64,000 nucleotides of DNA from DSSB01 sp046346845 (GCA_046346845.1 JAXMHH010000001.1:372001-436000), one strand, 5' to 3'; counted from the first letter of the stretch, positions 1-7,716 are shown. The notes: generated by a model not told the origin, from the sequence alone. A program made the numbers and translations.

Positions 1-87
1 TATCCCCAAGGGCCTAGCTCCCAAAAAACCGCATTGCGCAAATCCACTAATGACAAGGCTTTGCGGGAGAGGACTTGTGGAAAGGCC

Positions 88-107
88 TTATTCACAATTG
101 TGGATAA
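88..107. promoter_or_regulatory. Pair of convergent DnaA-box-like 9-mers
   Basis: TTATTCACA at 88-96 and TGTGGATAA (reverse complement of TTATCCACA) at 99-107 face each other across 2 bp. Both fit the DnaA-box consensus TTATNCACA. They are followed by T-rich DNA up to about 190 with runs of 7-9 T. This resembles part of a replication origin or a DnaA-regulated promoter. No dnaA, dnaN, rpmH or gidA gene is visible here, so an origin assignment is not supported. Confidence 0.4.
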
Positions 108-299
108 ATTTTTTCGCGTTATTTTTTTGAATCATTTCAAGGGGCGATTTTTTTTTAGCAGCGCGCTATTGTGGGATTTTTATTTTTCCTGTTTATTCCA
201 AACAGAAACGCAACGCGCTCTTTCAAAATTAAACCTACCGTTTAGGGATCAGCGACCGACCGCGACTGGTTGGCGTCAGCAAAGGAAATCGAATCTTCC

Positions 300-870
300 T
301 GCATCTGCTAAGGCGGGCTCCTCGCGAGGGGAGCTCTCGGCGGAGGGTCCGGAACCAAGGACGACGGTTTCTTTGAACAGCCAGTAGCAAAACGGTCACA
401 AAGGTCAAAATGGGAGGGGCGGCTGAAAGGCCGGCCCCTATCGCAGGGACGCAAGAGACTCTCAAGGTCGGCTAGCAGGCATTCTTCGGAAGGCAGGCGG
501 CAAGGCCAAAAGAGGAGGAACCTGGAAGCGGGTTTACAAGGTCTCCGCGAGAAAACCATCAAGGCCATTGGAAATCCCACAAGAGGACAGATCACCAAAG
601 GCCCTAGCCAAGGGGCCAAAAGCGGTCGACTCCCACCGACGGAACAAATCCCTGAAACCGAGGCGGCCGGGTTAGACTCCGGTATCCACCGGAGCCGCTC
701 GGAGAAACCAACGGCACGAGGGAATGAGGACCCGACAAGGGTTACTGCCATCGATGAGGGTTTGGAAACTCTAGAGGGACGCTAGGCTCGAGCCCTAGAC
801 GGTAGATTTAAGCACCGAAGCCCGGTGTTAACGAGTGAACTCATTCGTTAGCCCGGGCTTCGGTGTTTTT
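300..870 (+). ncRNA. Candidate structured RNA of unknown family (left end uncertain)
   Basis: The stretch before the first gene has no convincing protein frame. It is rich in short GC hairpins: GCTCC/GGAGC around 330-350, AGGGGC/GCCCCT at 413-437, GGCCCT/AGGGGCC around 600-620, CTCCGG/CCGGAG around 677-695, and CTAGG/CCTAG around 783-799. It ends in a strong Rho-independent terminator that works only on the plus strand. I compared it by eye with RNase P RNA, tmRNA, SRP RNA and 6S RNA and did not find their conserved cores. It could instead be a long untranslated or decayed region whose gene lies elsewhere. The upstream boundary and promoter are not resolved; a small perfect hairpin (CTGTTT/AAACAG, 189-205) lies further upstream. 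Confidence 0.3.
813..870 (+). terminator. Strong intrinsic terminator
   Basis: CACCGAAGCCCGG (13 bases) pairs perfectly with CCGGGCTTCGGTG. A second inner helix, TAACGA/TCGTTA, lies in the loop, and five T residues follow. On the minus strand no T-run follows the stem. It therefore terminates a plus-strand transcript that enters from the left, although no gene is recognised there. Confidence 0.8.
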
Positions 871-899
871 GGTGAGTATCCAATTTCGCGCGAGCAGGC

Positions 900-930
900 T
901 TGGCGCGTTTGTTATGCCACTTGCCATAAT
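900..930 (+). promoter_or_regulatory. Possible sigma-70 promoter for the GST-like gene
   Basis: TTGGCG at 900-905 and CATAAT at 925-930 are separated by 19 bp, slightly longer than ideal. They lie about 50 bp upstream of the GST-like start and just after the terminator at 813-870. Confidence 0.3.
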
Positions 931-978
931 CAGTAAATTGGTGGGACGATGGCCAAGAATTCAGAAAAAGGAGCGCCT

Positions 979-1608
979 ATGAAACTCTACTGGCTTCCCC
1001 TCTCCCCCAACAACTATCCCGTCGGCGCCGTCGCGGACTACTTGGGAATCCCGCTCGAAAAGCACGTCGTCGACGTCCCCAAGGGCGAAAACAAGAAACC
1101 CGAATTTCTCAAGCTCAATCCCAACGGCAAATGCCCCGTTCTGGTCGACGGCGATTTCAGCCTCTGGGAATCCAACGCCATCCTGATGTACCTCTGCGCC
1201 AAACAGCCCGGAGGAACCGACCTATACCCCGCCGACGAGCTCGCTCGAATCGACATCGCGCGCTGGCTCTTCTGGCAGCAGGCCCATTGGATGCGCAGCT
1301 GCACGATATTGCTTTGGGAACGCCTGGTGAAAAACTTCTTTGGGGGCGGCGCTCCGGTCCCGGAGAAAGAGAAAGAAGGCGAGGACGCGGTGAAGTTTTT
1401 CGGCGCCGTTCTCAACCAATGTCTCGAGGGGAAAAAATATCTCGTCGGCGACAAGCTGAGCATCGCGGATTTCGCCGTCGCCGCCCCGTTGCCGCTGACC
1501 CAAGCGGCCCGCCTGCCGGTGGAGGGATTTCCCAACATTTCGCGTTGGTACCAACAAATCGCCTCGCTCGAGGCCTGGAAGAAAAACTTGCCCCGGCTGG
1601 GCAAATAA
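979..1608 (+). CDS. Glutathione S-transferase family protein
   Basis: 209 residues, the usual size for a cytosolic GST. The N-terminal thioredoxin-like domain (about 1-80) shows the family pattern NPNGKCPVLVDGDF, with the cis-proline, followed by LWESNAIL, whose Glu-Ser pair binds the gamma-glutamyl part of glutathione. The all-helical C-terminal domain follows and contains the DKLSIADFAVA motif typical of the N-capping box. An upstream in-frame ATG at 949 exists, but the ATG at 979 has a good AAAGGAG ribosome site 6 bp away and starts directly on the first beta strand, so it is preferred. It is followed 14 bp later by a TfoX-like gene and probably cotranscribed with it. The substrate cannot be predicted; general detoxification or redox use of glutathione is the family role. 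Confidence 0.88.
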   Translation: MKLYWLPLSPNNYPVGAVADYLGIPLEKHVVDVPKGENKKPEFLKLNPNGKCPVLVDGDFSLWESNAILMYLCAKQPGGTDLYPADELARIDIARWLFWQQAHWMRSCTILLWERLVKNFFGGGAPVPEKEKEGEDAVKFFGAVLNQCLEGKKYLVGDKLSIADFAVAAPLPLTQAARLPVEGFPNISRWYQQIASLEAWKKNLPRLGK

Positions 1609-1622
1609 CCGCGAGGTTCGGA

Positions 1623-1988
1623 ATGGCCTATGACGAATCCTTGGCGGAGCGCGTCCGACGCGCCTTGGCGGCGGAACAGGGAGTCGCCGAAAAAAAGATG
1701 TTCGGCGGGATCGCCTTCCTGCTGCGCGGCAAGATGAGCCTCGGCATCCTCGGCCAGGACCTGGTGGTCCGGGTCGATCCCGCCGAACAAGGCAAGCTGC
1801 TCCGCTACCCCCAAGTCCGGCCCATGGACTTCACGGGGCGTCCCATGAAGGGCTTTCTCTACGTCGGTCCCAAGGCCACCGCCTCGGGCGCCGGCCTGAA
1901 GGCTTGGCTGAAACGCGGTCTGGACTATGCCCGAAGCCTGCCGGCGAAACCCAAGAAAAAGGCCAAAACAAAGCAGGTGCGTCCATGA
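1623..1988 (+). CDS. TfoX N-terminal-domain protein
   Basis: 121 residues. The pattern MAYDESLAERVRRAL, then KKMFGGIAFLLRGKMSLGIL, then the C-terminal helix ending in a Lys-rich tail (AKPKKKAKTKQ) matches stand-alone TfoX N-terminal-domain proteins. These are named after the competence regulator TfoX/Sxy, but most stand-alone members have no known role. The start at 1623 matches the usual family start (MAYDE), with a weak GAGG 8 bases upstream. Its TGA stop overlaps the ATG of the next gene, so the two are translationally coupled. Confidence 0.8.
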   Translation: MAYDESLAERVRRALAAEQGVAEKKMFGGIAFLLRGKMSLGILGQDLVVRVDPAEQGKLLRYPQVRPMDFTGRPMKGFLYVGPKATASGAGLKAWLKRGLDYARSLPAKPKKKAKTKQVRP

Positions 1989-2353
1989 ACCAGAGCGAGC
2001 TAGAGGGCCTCTGCGACGCCTGGCTCCGTGCTTGGAGCGGAAACCGCCCCGCGGACTTGCTTGCCTGTTATTCCGAAGGGGCCTTTTACCGGGATCCCGC
2101 CCGCCCGGAGGGTCTGAGGGGCCAGGAGGCGCTCCGGATCTATTTCGAAAAGCTGCTGGCCAAAAATCCCGATTGGGTCTGGCGTCGCCAAGAGCTGATT
2201 CCCACCGCGCGGGGCTTCGTCCTGAAATGGGAGGCGAGCATCCCCCACCGCGGCGCCGCGACGCGGATCGAGGGCCTGGATATCGTCGAGTTGGAGGGAA
2301 GGAAGATTTCCCGCAATGAAGTCTATTTCGACCCCCTTCCGTTGCGCCAATAA
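1985..2353 (+). CDS. SnoaL-like / NTF2-fold protein
   Basis: 122 residues with the typical order of an NTF2-like cone: N-terminal helix with a Trp (LCDAWLRAWSGNRPADLLACY), a turn carrying FYRDPARPEG, the IYFEKLLAKNPDWVW helix, and a final beta sheet containing the phrase GLDIVELEGRKISRNEVYFD. This matches SnoaL-like polyketide-cyclase-fold proteins; the individual function is unknown. The start overlaps the stop of the upstream TfoX-like gene (ATGA), which fixes the start and implies coupling. Confidence 0.72.
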   Translation: MNQSELEGLCDAWLRAWSGNRPADLLACYSEGAFYRDPARPEGLRGQEALRIYFEKLLAKNPDWVWRRQELIPTARGFVLKWEASIPHRGAATRIEGLDIVELEGRKISRNEVYFDPLPLRQ

Positions 2354-2412
2354 CGCCCATAACTTGGGATCTCAAGCATCGACACCTCGTTTCGACGGAG
2401 CTCTATTCAACC

Positions 2413-3207
2413 ATGCCACTACTTTCCGCCCTGCGCACTCCGCGTTTCAATGAACAAATCCGGCAATTGAGTCGGGACTCAGACCTCATCTGGCTCTTGG
2501 GCACGGGTCTCGGCCTGGGCTTCACCTTGATTGCCGCCTTCCTCTTCCCCTACCCAGCCTCGCCCTCCGGAAAATTCTGGGCCTATGCGAGCCTCTTGTG
2601 CCGGGCCTCGCTTTACGTCGGGGCGAAAGACCGGCTGCCGGAACGCGGCGGCCAGGTCTTGTATCGTCTCTTCCTCATGGGCCTGGTGGCTGGCGGCTTC
2701 GAACTCCTGGTCGACTGGGGCCTGATTCACTGGGTGCCCCACGGAAAACTGGTCTACCTGACGGGAAACGACGTGGTCCTGCTCGGCTCCCCGGTGTGGA
2801 TGCCCTTGGCCTGGGCCTGCGTAATCGTCGAGATGGCTTATCCCGCCCTGCGGCTGTTCGGGCAGCTGCGCACCAGGTTAGGGGAAGGCAAGGCCTTGGC
2901 CATCGCCTCCCTGGCCATCGCCGCCCTGGCGGGATTCACGGTGGGAGCCTATGAATACCTCGCCTTCCTGGCCGGCTGGTGGAAATACGAGCCGGCCCAC
3001 ACCATGATCGGCCCCTACTGCGCCCTGTTCATCCCGGTCGGCGAATTCCTGATGTTCCTGCCCATCCTTCCCATCATCGCGCCCCTGTTGAGCGCGGAAG
3101 AGTGGCCTGGCTACGCGGCAATTCGCGCCGGGACGCTGTTTGCCGCCTGCATCGCCGTCGGCTACGCTTTGGCGTACCTGCTGCTCGAAGCGGGGCGCCT
3201 CCCCTAG
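2413..3207 (+). CDS. Multi-pass inner-membrane protein of unknown function
   Basis: 264 residues with about seven hydrophobic segments (around 28-46, 57-70, 85-105, 125-145, 160-180, 195-225 and 240-258). The conserved-looking polar phrases are GNDVVLLGSPVWMPLAW and GWWKYEPAHTMIGP, both next to membrane segments. The latter recalls small membrane families such as DUF6989 or carotenoid-biosynthesis-like proteins, but I am not sure of that. No signal peptide beyond the first membrane helix. It stands alone, 59 bp after the previous gene. Confidence 0.65.
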   Translation: MPLLSALRTPRFNEQIRQLSRDSDLIWLLGTGLGLGFTLIAAFLFPYPASPSGKFWAYASLLCRASLYVGAKDRLPERGGQVLYRLFLMGLVAGGFELLVDWGLIHWVPHGKLVYLTGNDVVLLGSPVWMPLAWACVIVEMAYPALRLFGQLRTRLGEGKALAIASLAIAALAGFTVGAYEYLAFLAGWWKYEPAHTMIGPYCALFIPVGEFLMFLPILPIIAPLLSAEEWPGYAAIRAGTLFAACIAVGYALAYLLLEAGRLP

Positions 3208-3276
3208 CCTAGTTTCATTTGACGGAGCAGGCAGCCCTGGCTCACAATTTCACCACGGGCAAAGCGGGGGATTTCC

Positions 3277-3663
3277 ATGAGCCTCAGCGACAACAAGGCC
3301 GTGGTGCAAAAATACTTCGAGCTCCTCTACAACCATGCCGATCCCGAAGGCGCCCGCCACCTCGTCACCTCCCACTTCGCGAAACACCTGAATTCCTTGA
3401 CGGAGACCCTGCAGGGCTTCGAGGCGGTGCGCGCAGCGGAGGCCGAGGCCCTAGGGGAATACCCCGATAAGAGGGTCAAGATCGAGATGATGCTCGCCGA
3501 GGGGGACAAGGTCTGCGCGCTCTGGACAACGACGGGGACCAAGGCCTCGCCCCCGGGCGCGGAGCTCAAGATCCACGGGACCGGGATCTTTCGAATCGAA
3601 GGGAATCGTATTGCGGAGGAGTGGGAATTCTGGAAACCCGCCTCCCCGATCAAGGGGCATTAA
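3277..3663 (+). CDS. SnoaL-like ester-cyclase-type protein
   Basis: 128 residues. The N-terminal helix DNKAVVQKYFELLYN, the GFEAVRAAEAEALGEYPDKRVKIEMML block and the final strands DKVCALWTTTGTK ... GTGIFRIEGNRIAEEWEFWK follow the ester cyclase/SnoaL-like pattern closely. Such proteins have an NTF2 fold with a hydrophobic pocket; most are of unknown substrate. Its last 14 bp overlap the 3' end of the converging CDGSH gene. It is distinct from the SnoaL-like gene at 1985-2353, with little visible similarity. Confidence 0.75.
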   Translation: MSLSDNKAVVQKYFELLYNHADPEGARHLVTSHFAKHLNSLTETLQGFEAVRAAEAEALGEYPDKRVKIEMMLAEGDKVCALWTTTGTKASPPGAELKIHGTGIFRIEGNRIAEEWEFWKPASPIKGH

Positions 3664-4291
3664 AGCCGACTTTTTTGTGGCTCCCGTCGCAAAACGGCTT
3701 CTTGGCGGAGGCCCCGCAGCGGCAGAGGAAGGCCTTCTGGGTGCGCTGCACCGTCCGCCCGCTCGCGGCGCAGATCTCGAGATTTCCCTCCACCTGCAAG
3801 GGTCCATTCGGCAGCGGAGTCACGGAGAGCCGGCCGCCCCGCTCAGTCAAGGCCGGCGAATCGAGGGTCGGCGGTTCGCCGGTGGCCTGGAAGTTCGCCG
3901 TCACGTGGCTGCGGTCGCAGAAGGGCTTGTTCTGGGAAGCGCCGCAGCGGCACAGGGTGGCGCGGTAGGCGGGTTCTTGCCCCGCTATCCGCAAATCCGC
4001 GTGCAAGGCCAAGGGGCCGTTTTCCCAAATCCGGAGGTGATTAACCGGGGGCGCGCCCTCGTTCTCGCCCCCGTCCAGTCGCTCGTAGGTGATGGCGCCG
4101 GAGGGGCAAAGCCGCGCCAGATGGGCGACCTGCTCGGCCGAGGCGGCCTCAAGTCGGATCCAGTGCCCCTCGACGTTGGGTTGAAAGACCCCTGGATGCC
4201 CCAGGACGCAGTTACGGGAATGAATGCAGCGCTGGCCTTCGAAGCGAAGGATGAGGGAAGGACTGCGATACTCTTCCTTGTTTTCCGCCAT
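3650..4291 (-). CDS. CDGSH iron-sulfur protein with divergent 4Fe-4S domain
   Basis: 213 residues. The N-terminal part (about 1-65) matches the divergent mono-cluster ferredoxin domain: CIHSRNCVLGHPGVF, then LCPSGAITYER. Two mitoNEET-type CDGSH cluster sites follow: CRCGASQNKPFCDRSH near 130 and CRCGASAKKPFCDGSH near the C-terminus. Each has the three Cys and one His ligands of a 2Fe-2S centre; the first has Arg in place of Gly in CDGSH. A likely electron-transfer or redox-sensing protein of the cytoplasm. The start at 4291 has a GGAGG site about 8 bases upstream; an ATG at 4306 would add MEGIA but lacks such a site. Confidence 0.85.
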   Translation of the reverse strand: MAENKEEYRSPSLILRFEGQRCIHSRNCVLGHPGVFQPNVEGHWIRLEAASAEQVAHLARLCPSGAITYERLDGGENEGAPPVNHLRIWENGPLALHADLRIAGQEPAYRATLCRCGASQNKPFCDRSHVTANFQATGEPPTLDSPALTERGGRLSVTPLPNGPLQVEGNLEICAASGRTVQRTQKAFLCRCGASAKKPFCDGSHKKVGFNAP

Positions 4292-4399
4292 GGCAATACC
4301 CTCCATAATCTCTCGTGCTGAAAATGGAGCTTAACAGAGATCCACCCCCGATGCCCGCATGATTTCTCGACCGGGAGGAGGAGCCCGTTGAAAGCCTGG

Positions 4400-4948
4400 C
4401 TAGCGCCTTCCCGCTCGGAACGAGGCCTCCCCTTCCGCCTCTCCTCCCTCGCCTTGCCGGCTGGCCAGCTCTCCCAGTGCCAGGCCCAGATTGTAAAATG
4501 GAATCGCCAGACGGAGCATCGTATAGCGGTCTCCGCGAGTCAGGGATTCGCCGCCCCCAAGCGCGACGAACCCTGCCTCCAGGGCCAAGGCATTCCAGCC
4601 AAGGCCGAACCGCAAGGCCGGCGCCAAGACCGCTCCATCGAGGCTGGACTCCTCGCGAAGCGCCCCTGCTTTGAGGACCAAATCCAAGTTGTAAAAGACT
4701 CGCCGGTTGGCGTTGTAGCGCAGCCCTAGGCTCCCTCCCAACTGCCAAAGCTGTCCGCCCCAGCGTGCGGCATTCAGACCTAATAGAAGGTTCAGCGGAC
4801 TGTTTTCGTATTTTGGCTCGGCGCGACTACAAAGGCCAAGGCCGATTTCGGGATTGAAGTCGAGGCGAAGGCTTTGGCCCCCGGCCTGGGTTTCGTTCAC
4901 CCCCACGCTGCTTCCCAAAAATTGCAGATATTCCAGACAAGCGCCCAT
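4400..4948 (-). CDS. Unrecognised beta-strand-rich protein, possibly a truncated barrel
   Basis: 182 residues from an ATG with an excellent AAGGAGG site. The sequence alternates hydrophobic and polar residues in strand-sized blocks (SLRLDFNPEIGLGL, LNLLLGLNAARWGG, LWQLGGSLGLRYN, VFYNLDLVLKAG), which looks like the C-terminal barrel of an outer-membrane protein. It has no signal peptide and does not end in an aromatic residue; instead a polar tail (GEGGEAEGEASFRAGRR) follows. The frame stays open upstream to 5182 but that part is not protein-like. It may therefore be a decayed or 5'-truncated remnant of a larger outer-membrane protein. No function assigned. Confidence 0.45.
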   Translation of the reverse strand: MGACLEYLQFLGSSVGVNETQAGGQSLRLDFNPEIGLGLCSRAEPKYENSPLNLLLGLNAARWGGQLWQLGGSLGLRYNANRRVFYNLDLVLKAGALREESSLDGAVLAPALRFGLGWNALALEAGFVALGGGESLTRGDRYTMLRLAIPFYNLGLALGELASRQGEGGEAEGEASFRAGRR

Positions 4949-5129
4949 GCGCCCTCCTTCCTTGAGATAGGTTGTTTTTGGAAGGCACTGGGGTGAGAAA
5001 GATTGGAGTGCGGAATCCTCTCGTGAAGATCCCACGGCGTGCCCCGTTCGGCCTAAAGGGAGGCCGAATCCCTCGGTTAAAAATATCGGCGATTCGCCAA
5101 AAAGTTGCGCCCTGAAATAGCAAGGCCGC

Positions 5130-5495
5130 TCAGTCGTTGTCGGCGATCTCCAACAACAGCCAGCGGCCTTGATCGGAACCAAAGCGATACATCAGGCGTC
5201 CGCAAAACAGAACTTGAAAGGACCCATCCGGGCTCAGCTTGCCGCCACGAAAGCATTCTCGCGCCTTGTCGTCGAACAGCTTGGGGTAGCTCTTGAGGAA
5301 GCCGGCCTTGTCGAGGGTCTTGCCCCAATAGAAAGGCAGATAGGTCATGGCGGCCACCGCCTCGCGGTCGCCTTGCAGGACCGCCGCCTGGAACTTTTTC
5401 CAAAACGGGGAGAATCCAGCTGGGGCCTCTTTGCCTTGGGCCGAACCTAGCCCCAGGCCGGCGATGATCCCCAATACCAAGACAGCACGTTTCAT
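5130..5495 (-). CDS. Small exported protein of unknown function
   Basis: 121 residues. A clear Sec signal peptide (MKRAVLVLGIIAGLGLGSAQG, cleavage likely after the Ala/Gly-rich end) precedes a mature part of about 100 residues. That part contains FWKKFQAAVLQGDREAVAAMTYLPF and FDDKARECFRGGK. The arrangement of an N-terminal helix, a Phe/Tyr-rich turn and a short C-terminal sheet (LMYRFGSDQGRWLLLEIAD) recalls small periplasmic NTF2-like proteins. It lies 13 bp downstream of the M23 peptidase gene on the same strand, so the two are probably cotranscribed. Confidence 0.65.
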   Translation of the reverse strand: MKRAVLVLGIIAGLGLGSAQGKEAPAGFSPFWKKFQAAVLQGDREAVAAMTYLPFYWGKTLDKAGFLKSYPKLFDDKARECFRGGKLSPDGSFQVLFCGRLMYRFGSDQGRWLLLEIADND

Positions 5496-5508
5496 TCCCG
5501 CCTCCTTC

Positions 5509-6669
5509 CTAGGGAAATTCCGCCAAATCCAGGTTGCCGTAGATTTGGTTTTTCCTTTCCGACTTCTTTCCGTTCAAATTCAGCGCGATGGGGTTGTCGT
5601 CCGCGTCGGTCTTTACCCCCTCCTCGATCTGCAGCCAACGATCCAGGGCGAAGGGCTGCCCTTGGCCCCGCAGCGGGTCGGGCCTGTCGATCAGGTGAAA
5701 ATGCAGGTGGGGTTCGCTGGAATTTCCGGAATTGCCCAACAGGCCCAGGGTTTGCCCCGCGGCGACGGCATCGCCGACCTTAACCTTGATCGTGCCGGGC
5801 TGCAAATGGGCATAGAAGGCGAACAAGCCCCCGCCGATGTCGACGATCACGTAATTTCCGCCGATCGTCTCCAAATCGATGGGCACGGCCATCTGCTTGG
5901 CGTTGGGGACGTTCTCGGGGATGCCGTCCTTGACCTTGACGACGGTACCGGGGGCCACGGAGAGGATCGGCTTGCCATAGGCGTGATAGCTCGCATTGCG
6001 GTCGGCCGCACCGGCATAGCTCTTGCCGTCTTCGCCCAGCTGGATCCAATCCACGGCGAAGCGCTCCGGGACCCAGAGTTGCCCGGAAAGCGGGATCATC
6101 ACCCGGCGATGCGTCGAGTTATTGGCCGGCCCGTTCGGGGTCCACCAGAGCGTGCCCCTTAAGGGTGGTGAAATCACCCGCAGGGGCCTTGCGCTCACGG
6201 TAAGCGAAGGCCCCTCCAAGGTCATTGGGGAACCCGGCTTGCCCTGCTCTTGGACGACCAAGCGGGTCTCCACCCGATCCACGGGTCCGACCGTGTCCGG
6301 CAGGTCGAGCCAGAGGAAGAGGATGCCCGCGGAGCCCGGCGCCAGGATGGGATCCTGGGCCTTGTGGTAATTGTCCTGAACCCCGGAAAAACACGCGCGG
6401 AGTCCCTCGTCCTTGAGCTCTTGGACAAAGACCTCTTTCCCCTGCTTGAGGAGCCTCAATTGCACCGCATCGAGGCTCAGGGCCTTGGAATGATAATTTT
6501 CGAGGAGGAGCTCGAAGGCCAGGGAGTCTTTGCCGGAACCCCGAAAACGCTGAATTTCGTCCTGGTCCGCCCGCGAGGCGAGTTTATAGGGCAAGGACTC
6601 CCTCGCCCTTGCCCAACCGGAAAATAGCAATACCAGCGCTAATAGGCCGAAGCCCCAAAATCGCTTCAT
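5509..6669 (-). CDS. Exported M23 (LytM-type) peptidase-like protein
   Basis: 386 residues. Signal peptide MKRFWGFGLLALVLLFSGWARA, then a beta-rich domain of about 170 residues, then an M23 domain around 220-375. The M23 signature is well preserved in YAHLQPGTIKVKVGDAVAAGQTLGLLGNSG, followed by EPHLHFHL, which holds the HxH metal motif. The first zinc site, usually HxxxD before the AP-GTVV turn, reads HAYGKPILSVAPGTVV, so the Asp is not obvious. The protein may be a non-catalytic or modified member. Family role: cleavage of peptidoglycan cross-links in the periplasm, or activation of amidases. The start at 6669 is chosen because it gives the signal peptide; an upstream ATG at 6723 would mask it. 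Confidence 0.82.
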   Translation of the reverse strand: MKRFWGFGLLALVLLFSGWARARESLPYKLASRADQDEIQRFRGSGKDSLAFELLLENYHSKALSLDAVQLRLLKQGKEVFVQELKDEGLRACFSGVQDNYHKAQDPILAPGSAGILFLWLDLPDTVGPVDRVETRLVVQEQGKPGSPMTLEGPSLTVSARPLRVISPPLRGTLWWTPNGPANNSTHRRVMIPLSGQLWVPERFAVDWIQLGEDGKSYAGAADRNASYHAYGKPILSVAPGTVVKVKDGIPENVPNAKQMAVPIDLETIGGNYVIVDIGGGLFAFYAHLQPGTIKVKVGDAVAAGQTLGLLGNSGNSSEPHLHFHLIDRPDPLRGQGQPFALDRWLQIEEGVKTDADDNPIALNLNGKKSERKNQIYGNLDLAEFP

Positions 6670-6770
6670 CGCCACCGCCTTTCTGATTCGCCGGATTATT
6701 GGGTAGGACCGGAATTTGGACAAGGATTTCCTTTGGCGGATGGGGAAAAATGGGATTATTTTCGGAGCGA

Positions 6771-7661
6771 ATGAAATTCGCCCCTATTGTCGTTCTTTTG
6801 GCCCTCTTCGCTTTCCTTCCTGCGGGACTCCGTGCCCAGGACGCAACCCCTCCGGAAGAACCCGACTACGCCTTCGTCACGGGCAGTCCCTATACCGAGG
6901 GCAAGAGATTCCTCCAGGTCATTTCGACCGAATTCTTCAGCCAAGACGATTCACCGGGACTCCGCGAACGGCAGCTCAGCCACACCCTGCGCTTCGAATA
7001 CGGTTTCACGGACCGGCTCGAGGCGGACCTTGTCCTCAACTACAACCAACTGTGGAGCTCCGGGCCCGCCAGCGCGGGAAACGCCCATGGCTTCGGAGAA
7101 ACCGTCTTGGGGCTCCGCTATCGCATCTTGGATGAGGAACATACGCCCATCACCCTAACCTTCGGTCCGCAAATTCTGCCACCCACCGGCAGTTTTAGCG
7201 ACGGCTTTGGGACTGGAGGTTTCGGACTGGCCTGGGACCTGACCCTAGCCAAAGAATGGAACTCCTGGTTCTTCCATTACGTCTCGGTGAACTATGCAAC
7301 GACCTTCGGGGCCCGCGACCCGACCGCGGGATCCCAGGCCCTCTTCACCCTCCACAACTTGAATTGGGGCCTTGCCCTCGGCTTTCGCCCCGTGGAAAAG
7401 AAAACCTCAAGTGGGGGAAAACACGACCTTCATCTCACCCTGGAGACCTCCGGAACTCTCGAGCAAGAGGTCCAGGCCGGCCCCTCCCATGGATCGCGAA
7501 GCACCTCGACCAGCGTCCTCCTGGTTCCCGGCCTCCGTTACGGATACATCACGGCTCGGAAGAGGCTGTTTGAGATTGGATTGGCTGGGGTGCTGGGGCT
7601 TACCGAGGCGTCCCCGGATTGGGGCCTGATTTTGCAAACGCAGTGGGAATTTGGATTCTAA
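6771..7661 (+). CDS. Predicted outer-membrane beta-barrel protein
   Basis: 296 residues. Signal peptide MKFAPIVVLLALFAFLPAGLRA, cleaved before QD. The mature part has repeated amphipathic strands ending in aromatic residues, and the protein ends in WEFGF, the terminal-Phe signal used by the BAM machinery. It resembles the transporter family linked with the phenol meta-pathway (MetA-like) and related barrels of 250-320 residues. Alternative ATGs at 6750 and 6699 would lengthen the signal n-region; ribosome sites are mediocre for all. It is divergent from the M23 gene and followed by a bidirectional terminator. Confidence 0.75.
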   Translation: MKFAPIVVLLALFAFLPAGLRAQDATPPEEPDYAFVTGSPYTEGKRFLQVISTEFFSQDDSPGLRERQLSHTLRFEYGFTDRLEADLVLNYNQLWSSGPASAGNAHGFGETVLGLRYRILDEEHTPITLTFGPQILPPTGSFSDGFGTGGFGLAWDLTLAKEWNSWFFHYVSVNYATTFGARDPTAGSQALFTLHNLNWGLALGFRPVEKKTSSGGKHDLHLTLETSGTLEQEVQAGPSHGSRSTSTSVLLVPGLRYGYITARKRLFEIGLAGVLGLTEASPDWGLILQTQWEFGF

Positions 7662-7667
7662 AAAAAA

Positions 7668-7697
7668 GCCCTGCTCCCTCGGGAGCAGGGCCCTTTT
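7668..7697. terminator. Bidirectional intrinsic terminator
   Basis: A 10-11 bp perfect stem (GCCCTGCTCC / GGAGCAGGGC) with a tiny loop sits between two converging genes. On the minus strand it is followed by seven T residues, on the plus strand by CCTTTT. It thus serves the barrel gene and, more strongly, the large secreted repeat protein. Confidence 0.9.
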
Positions 7698-7716
7698 CAA
7701 GGTCAGATTCTGGCGA

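Noticed and set aside
1..190. Replication origin
   Set aside because: Only two clear boxes, no origin-linked genes, and the direction of the rrn operon argues against a fork leaving this point to the right.
308..751. A 147-codon minus-strand frame in the first kilobase
   Set aside because: Pro/Arg/Ser/Cys-rich without protein-like pattern, no ribosome site; it is the complement of the hairpin-rich stretch.
300..870. RNase P RNA, tmRNA, SRP RNA or 6S RNA
   Set aside because: A phrase like GCAAGGCCAAA recalls RNase P, but the universal P4 strands (GAGGAAAGTCC and ACAGAA-CCGGCTTA) are absent; no tRNA-like ends or SRP core were found.
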